64,000 nt of DNA, from assembly GCA_964510315.1 (NCBI GenBank), contig CAZEAP010000021.1, positions 9,339 through 73,338 on the forward strand, in the 5' to 3' direction. The stretch is from CAZEAP01 sp964510315. Lineage in GTDB: Bacteria > Planctomycetota > Brocadiia > SM23-32. The notes beneath the pieces are model-generated. The model was not told the origin of the DNA, made no database searches, and saw only the letters and a program-made list of their open reading frames with translations. Of this stretch, positions 60,602 to 64,000 are shown piece by piece (within the stretch, counting starts at the first letter, position 1; the number at the start of each line of letters is the position of its first letter). The position numbers and the translations under genes were made by a program.

Positions 60602-61848
60602 AGCGGTGCTCCTCCGCGTTCGGCGCGTGGTGAATTCCGCCCGGTAACCGTCCTCTGCCTGGTGGAACCCTGGCGCGCCCCCAGGCACTTCTTCAGGCGC
60701 TTTTGCAGCATCTGTGCGGCCTTCAGCGCGCATCTGGCTCCCTTGACGACTGTGGGCGCGAGGTCCGAGAGTTCGATGTTCGTCCGCGTCCCTGGTTCCA
60801 CTTGCAGCACTTCGCTCAAAGCGCGCAGCCTGTCCGGTCGCCGCAGCACGTGGACCAGCTCCAGCGGCACGACATAGCGGTAAGTTCGTCCCACCTCGTA
60901 GTGGAACTGCGGGCGCACCGGTTCTCCCAGGGCGATGCGGCAGGCGAGATGGGGGAAGTCCACGCCGGCCCGCACGCTGCAGCCCAGCGAACCCCAGAAT
61001 CGCGCGTTCATCTCGATCAGGGCCGGGCGGCCGTCGCGGGCGTCCATCTTGAACTCCACGGCCCCGGGCCCGTGCCAGGCCAACTGACGAACCAGCAAAG
61101 CCGCAGGCTCCAGGAGATCGGACCGGTCGACTGTAACGCAGGCCGTGCTCCGCCCTCCCGACGGGGGATAGGTCCTGATCCGCCGTTGCGCCACCGCGGC
61201 AACTATCTCCCCCTCGTTGCACAGGAGATTCACGTCAAAAACGTCCCCCGGGATGTACTCCTGTACCAGGAGCCGCCTGTGATCGTAGACTAGGTCGGAG
61301 GGGGGCCGCTCCCCACGCCACAGCCGGAGCAGCTCCTCCGCCGAACCCGGATACCGGACGCCCGCCGCGCCGGCCCCTCTGCACGGCTTCAGCACGCAGG
61401 GATAGCTCAGTTGCTCGGCGACTGATTTCAGCTCCGCCTCTCCTGCTGGACACCAGGTGCCGGGAACCTTCAGTCCGAGCTTCCGGCCCAACCCAATGAG
61501 TTCGAGCTTGCTGTTGGCCCGGCGCAGTGTGCTGTACTCCGGCACGGCCAGGGCCAGGTGTTGGCTGAGTTCCTCCCGATGACGGGACGCGAACGCGACC
61601 GCATAGTCGGACATCGGTAAGAGAACGTCGAAATGACCTTCACGCGCAATCCGGAGCATCCGGGCACAGAAAAGCTCGAAGTCCCTGCCTGGATCGGGAC
61701 AGCTCAGCCGCCCCCGGCAGTAGCGTGAGTAAAAGGACTGGCCCCACCGCCGGGGCCCGGTGACCCAGACCTCTTCCCCCCGGCGCCCCAGCGCGCGGAC
61801 CGCGGCCAGACACTTGCGATCGTCCGCGTCGGTAACCAGAACACGCAC
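60598..61848 (-). CDS. ATP-grasp ligase, carbamoyl-phosphate-synthase-like fold
   Basis: 416 residues from GTG 61848, with GGGGGAGG just upstream. N-terminal Rossmann-like VRVLVTDADDRKCLAAVRAL, then the ATP-grasp domain: YPCVLKPCRGAGAAGVRYP (phosphate-binding Lys), LLVQEYIPGDVFDVNLLC (20-residue limit kept in parts: LVQEYIPGDVFDV), GAVEFKMDARDGRPALIEMN and ARFWGSLGC (metal-binding Glu/Asn). Such enzymes ligate a carboxylate to an amine or thiol through an acyl phosphate. First gene of the convergent operon with its own promoter. Substrate unknown. Confidence 0.85.
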   Translation of the reverse strand: MRVLVTDADDRKCLAAVRALGRRGEEVWVTGPRRWGQSFYSRYCRGRLSCPDPGRDFELFCARMLRIAREGHFDVLLPMSDYAVAFASRHREELSQHLALAVPEYSTLRRANSKLELIGLGRKLGLKVPGTWCPAGEAELKSVAEQLSYPCVLKPCRGAGAAGVRYPGSAEELLRLWRGERPPSDLVYDHRRLLVQEYIPGDVFDVNLLCNEGEIVAAVAQRRIRTYPPSGGRSTACVTVDRSDLLEPAALLVRQLAWHGPGAVEFKMDARDGRPALIEMNARFWGSLGCSVRAGVDFPHLACRIALGEPVRPQFHYEVGRTYRYVVPLELVHVLRRPDRLRALSEVLQVEPGTRTNIELSDLAPTVVKGARCALKAAQMLQKRLKKCLGARQGSTRQRTVTGRNSPRAERGGAPL

Positions 61849-61951
61849 CGTCCTCCCCCTCCGTGTCTTCGCACGTTGGAACGCCCCAATGCGCCCGGCG
61901 AACCGTCCGCGGCCGGCAGACGCCCTCTTCGGCACTTTCTCAGCGATTGAG

Positions 61952-61980
61952 ACTATACAGGCTGTCTTCGGCCGGGGCAA
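61952..61980 (-). promoter_or_regulatory. Promoter of the ATP-grasp operon
   Basis: On the minus strand TTGCCC (61980-61975) and TATAGT (61957-61952), 17 bases apart, about 100 bases before the GTG start. Confidence 0.5.
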
Positions 61981-62296
61981 CCGGCGCGCACCCGGCAGCC
62001 TCACTGCCGCGGCCGGCCTGCCTGGTCACTCGTGGGCAGTCCGCCGAGCCGGACAGCCGGGCGGGCGCGGCGTTTCGGGCGCTTTTTCGTGGGGGCGGGC
62101 GGCGGGGTGAGTTCAAGCCACCTCCACCGACCGCCCACGCCACGGAGTCAGATCAAGCGACAACTGCCTCCAGTAACCATCGTCCACTTTCGCATTCGCC
62201 CACTCCTCCGAAGAGTGCGGAGTCGACGACCCGCGAAACGGCAAAGCCGACGATTTGGATCGTTTTTCTCGCTCGGCCCGGTAAACGCGTACCTTG
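61981..62296. other. Intergenic region between the sulfatase and the ATP-grasp operon
   Basis: About 315 bases without a convincing gene. Both neighbours are on the minus strand. No clear terminator or repeat was seen. Confidence 0.4.
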
Positions 62297-63721
62297 CTAC
62301 AGCCAGCGTTCCTGCTCGTATCCGGGCAGGCACAGGGGCGTCGGGCCGTCCAGCTTCTGCAGCTCGCCGTCCTTCACGAAGCCCTCCGGGCGCCCCTCCA
62401 GCTCACTGACCAGCCGCGAGCGCCATCGGGCAACCTCTTCTGCGCGCGAGGGGTCTTCCGCCAGGTCCTCCATCTCGTGGGGGTCACGCCGCAGATCGAA
62501 GAACCGCTCCTTCCCCATGCCGGGGAACCAGGCGTACTTGACCTGCCCGTCGGTCAGGTACTGCTGGCCGCTGTTGAGCGTCGGCACGGCGGCACATTCC
62601 CCGTGCATGTAGTCGCGCCACGTCCCTTCCCCGCGCAGCAGTGACAGCAGGCTGCGGCCGTCCACGGTCTCCGGCACCTCCGCGCCGGCGGCGTCCAGGA
62701 GCGTCGGCATGATGTCCATCAGCTCCACGGGCTCCTCCGGCGCCATGCCCTGTTCCACCTCGACGCCGCCCGGAAAGCGCATCAACATGGGGATGTGGGC
62801 GCTGCCCTCATAGGGGCTGCGCTTCCGGATCCACTGGTGGTCGCCCAGCATCTCCCCGTGGTCGCTGGTGAAGACGATGATGGTGTTGCGCGGGACCTTG
62901 CGCAGGATGCGGCCGACCTGGTTGTCGATGTGGTTGATGCAGCCCCAGTAGGCCGCGCGGTATTGCTTCAGCTCGCGCTTCGGGGGCCAGAAGCGCCAGG
63001 CCGCCACGGGCAGGCCGCGCTGCGGTTCGTCGTATATGCGCGCCCAGTCGGCCACCCACGGCTCCGGCAGGTCCATGCCCATGTAGCGGTCGTAGTAGCA
63101 GCGGGGCGGGGTGAGCGGCTGGTGGGGCTGGTGGAAGCTGACCTTCAGGAAGAACGGCACCGTGGGATCGCGGGTCTCCAGGAAGTCCACCGCCTCGCTG
63201 GCGCACCAGTTGGTGAAGTGAAATCGCTCGTCCAGGTGATGGGGCCGCACCGGGTAGCCGTTGACGCTCATGCCGTGGGCGATGCCGGCCTCCGGGACGG
63301 TCACTCCCTGTCGCCGCAGCCATATCTCGTAATCGTTCGGCGGGTTGCTGCTGTGCGGCGCGTCGGACCAGCGCGAGCTGTCGAAGCCGTAGAGCTTCCG
63401 CATCGGCCACAGGTGGAGCTTGCCCACCAGGTGCGTCTGGTAGCCGGCCTTCGAGAGTTCCCCCGGCAGCGTGGGGCCCTCCAGCATGGTGTGGTAGTTC
63501 ATCAGCACCCCGTGGGAACTCGGCTTCTGCCCGGTCATGAGGGTCCGGCGGGCGGGTATGCAGACCGGGCAGGCGGTGTAGGCGCTGCGGAAGTGGACGC
63601 CTCCGGCCGCAATCTCGTCCAGGTACGGGGTCTGGAGCACGGGGTGCTCCTCGATGCCGAGCGCGTCCCAGCGGTGGTGCTCGGTGACGACCAGCAGTAT
63701 GTTCGGGCGCTTGTCAGCCAC
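62297..63721 (-). CDS. Sulfatase (type I, formylglycine-dependent)
   Basis: 474 residues from GTG 63721, preceded by AGGGAGAG. Catalytic motif C54-I-P-A-R (VCIPARRTLMTG), where Cys is converted to formylglycine; metal ligands in NILLVVTEHHRWDALG and FTSDHGEMLGDHQW. Compared with many family members it has His instead of the second metal Asp at the N-terminus (TEHHR; DD is more usual, and a variant TDQHR is common), so it belongs to the DQHR-like subgroup. No signal peptide is visible, so a cytosolic location or an unusual export route is possible. It hydrolyses an organic sulfate ester, choline-sulfatase-like or glycan; which one is unknown. It is complete, unlike the broken copy at 43748-44469. 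Confidence 0.93.
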   Translation of the reverse strand: MADKRPNILLVVTEHHRWDALGIEEHPVLQTPYLDEIAAGGVHFRSAYTACPVCIPARRTLMTGQKPSSHGVLMNYHTMLEGPTLPGELSKAGYQTHLVGKLHLWPMRKLYGFDSSRWSDAPHSSNPPNDYEIWLRRQGVTVPEAGIAHGMSVNGYPVRPHHLDERFHFTNWCASEAVDFLETRDPTVPFFLKVSFHQPHQPLTPPRCYYDRYMGMDLPEPWVADWARIYDEPQRGLPVAAWRFWPPKRELKQYRAAYWGCINHIDNQVGRILRKVPRNTIIVFTSDHGEMLGDHQWIRKRSPYEGSAHIPMLMRFPGGVEVEQGMAPEEPVELMDIMPTLLDAAGAEVPETVDGRSLLSLLRGEGTWRDYMHGECAAVPTLNSGQQYLTDGQVKYAWFPGMGKERFFDLRRDPHEMEDLAEDPSRAEEVARWRSRLVSELEGRPEGFVKDGELQKLDGPTPLCLPGYEQERWL

Positions 63722-63832
63722 GGCGCTCTCCCTTCGGTGCTTTCAGGATGCAAAGCCAATGCACAGAAACAGGACGCTACAGCAGCGGACGGCACGTTTC
63801 AAAGGGGAGCCGACAACGAGCCTTCGGGGCGG

Positions 63833-63997
63833 CTATTCGTGGCTCAAGATGACCCACCGGACGATGTCGCACTTGCCCGTGCTCTCGTTCTTGACGACCA
63901 ACCCCCAGCCCGTTGGGCGCAGCCCTGGGAAAAATGATCGGCAACAAACCAGGGCGCCCTGGAAGGGCGCGACATATTCGTTCAGGTTGACAGACAT
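63833..63997 (-). CDS. Possible small or partial ORF at the window edge
   Basis: Reads MSVNLNEYVAPFQGALVCC and ends NESTGKCDIVRWVILSHE, 54 residues. It may continue upstream beyond the window. Codon choice looks coding-like, but I recognise no family. Low confidence. Confidence 0.35.
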   Translation of the reverse strand: MSVNLNEYVAPFQGALVCCRSFFPGLRPTGWGLVVKNESTGKCDIVRWVILSHE

Positions 63998-64000
63998 CTC

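Overview
The window is GC-rich, gene-dense bacterial DNA. The organism cannot be named from the sequence alone. A Ser/Thr kinase combining zinc ribbons, one membrane segment and WD40 repeats, two sulfatase loci, a tandem-Rossmann FAD oxidoreductase and RpoA wording ('EPFERGFGHTIGNSLRR') point to a Planctomycetota/PVC-like or neighbouring uncultured lineage. This is an inference.

Region 1 (1-17.8 kb): a zinc-ribbon membrane protein and thioredoxin on +, then one long minus-strand ribosomal superoperon. Read 5' to 3' it runs rpsJ, rplC, rplD, rplW, rplB, rpsS, rplV, rpsC, rplP, rpmC, rpsQ, rplN, rplX, rplE, rpsN, rpsH, rplF, rplR, rpsE, rplO, secY, map, infA, rpmJ, rpsM, a SAM methyltransferase, rpsK, rpsD, rpoA, rplQ. 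rpmD and adk are absent from their usual places. rpsJ has its own strong promoter and a 10-bp leader hairpin, and a structured spacer of about 310 nt separates rpsJ from rplC.

Region 2 (17.8-33.4 kb, housekeeping): divergent nadE, trpBA, the large kinase, then the fatty-acid cluster rpmF-plsX-fabH-fabD-fabG-acpP-fabF, a GT4 glycosyltransferase, pcm, a YjbQ-family protein and an intact tRNA-Pro(GGG). Two TTGACA -35 boxes, for trpBA and rpmF, contain the stop codon of the gene before.

Region 3 (33.4-49.6 kb, accessory island): it starts at the 3' end of tRNA-Pro with a perfect palindrome and degenerate octamer repeats. A four-helix-bundle (S23/IVS family) gene without a normal start codon follows, then a PD-(D/E)XK nuclease with a SAP-like segment behind a consensus promoter, and a convergent Mrr-like restriction enzyme. 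Next comes a metabolic block (beta-helix/LamG protein truncated at its C-terminus, FAD oxidoreductase, wrecked sulfatase) bounded on both sides by C-terminal scraps of a DNA methyltransferase. The island ends with a type ISP/IIG restriction-modification enzyme split in two around an orphan YgiT zinc-finger gene, a pRiA4b ORF-3 family gene, repeats, and a degenerate tRNA-Glu-like fragment.

Region 4 (49.6-62 kb, the best candidate for an undescribed system): a tight + operon alternates two paralogous adenylate-forming enzymes with two paralogous NMT1/SsuA-type lipoproteins, then one ABC ATPase, one permease and a DUF354 protein. A convergent minus operon encodes an ATP-grasp enzyme, a flippase-like membrane protein with an apparent CTG start, and an asparagine-synthetase-like protein lacking the catalytic N-terminal Cys. 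Together they suggest uptake, activation and amide/glycan-type conjugation of an organic acid, possibly at the cell surface. The substrate is unknown. A complete sulfatase and a possible small or partial ORF close the window.
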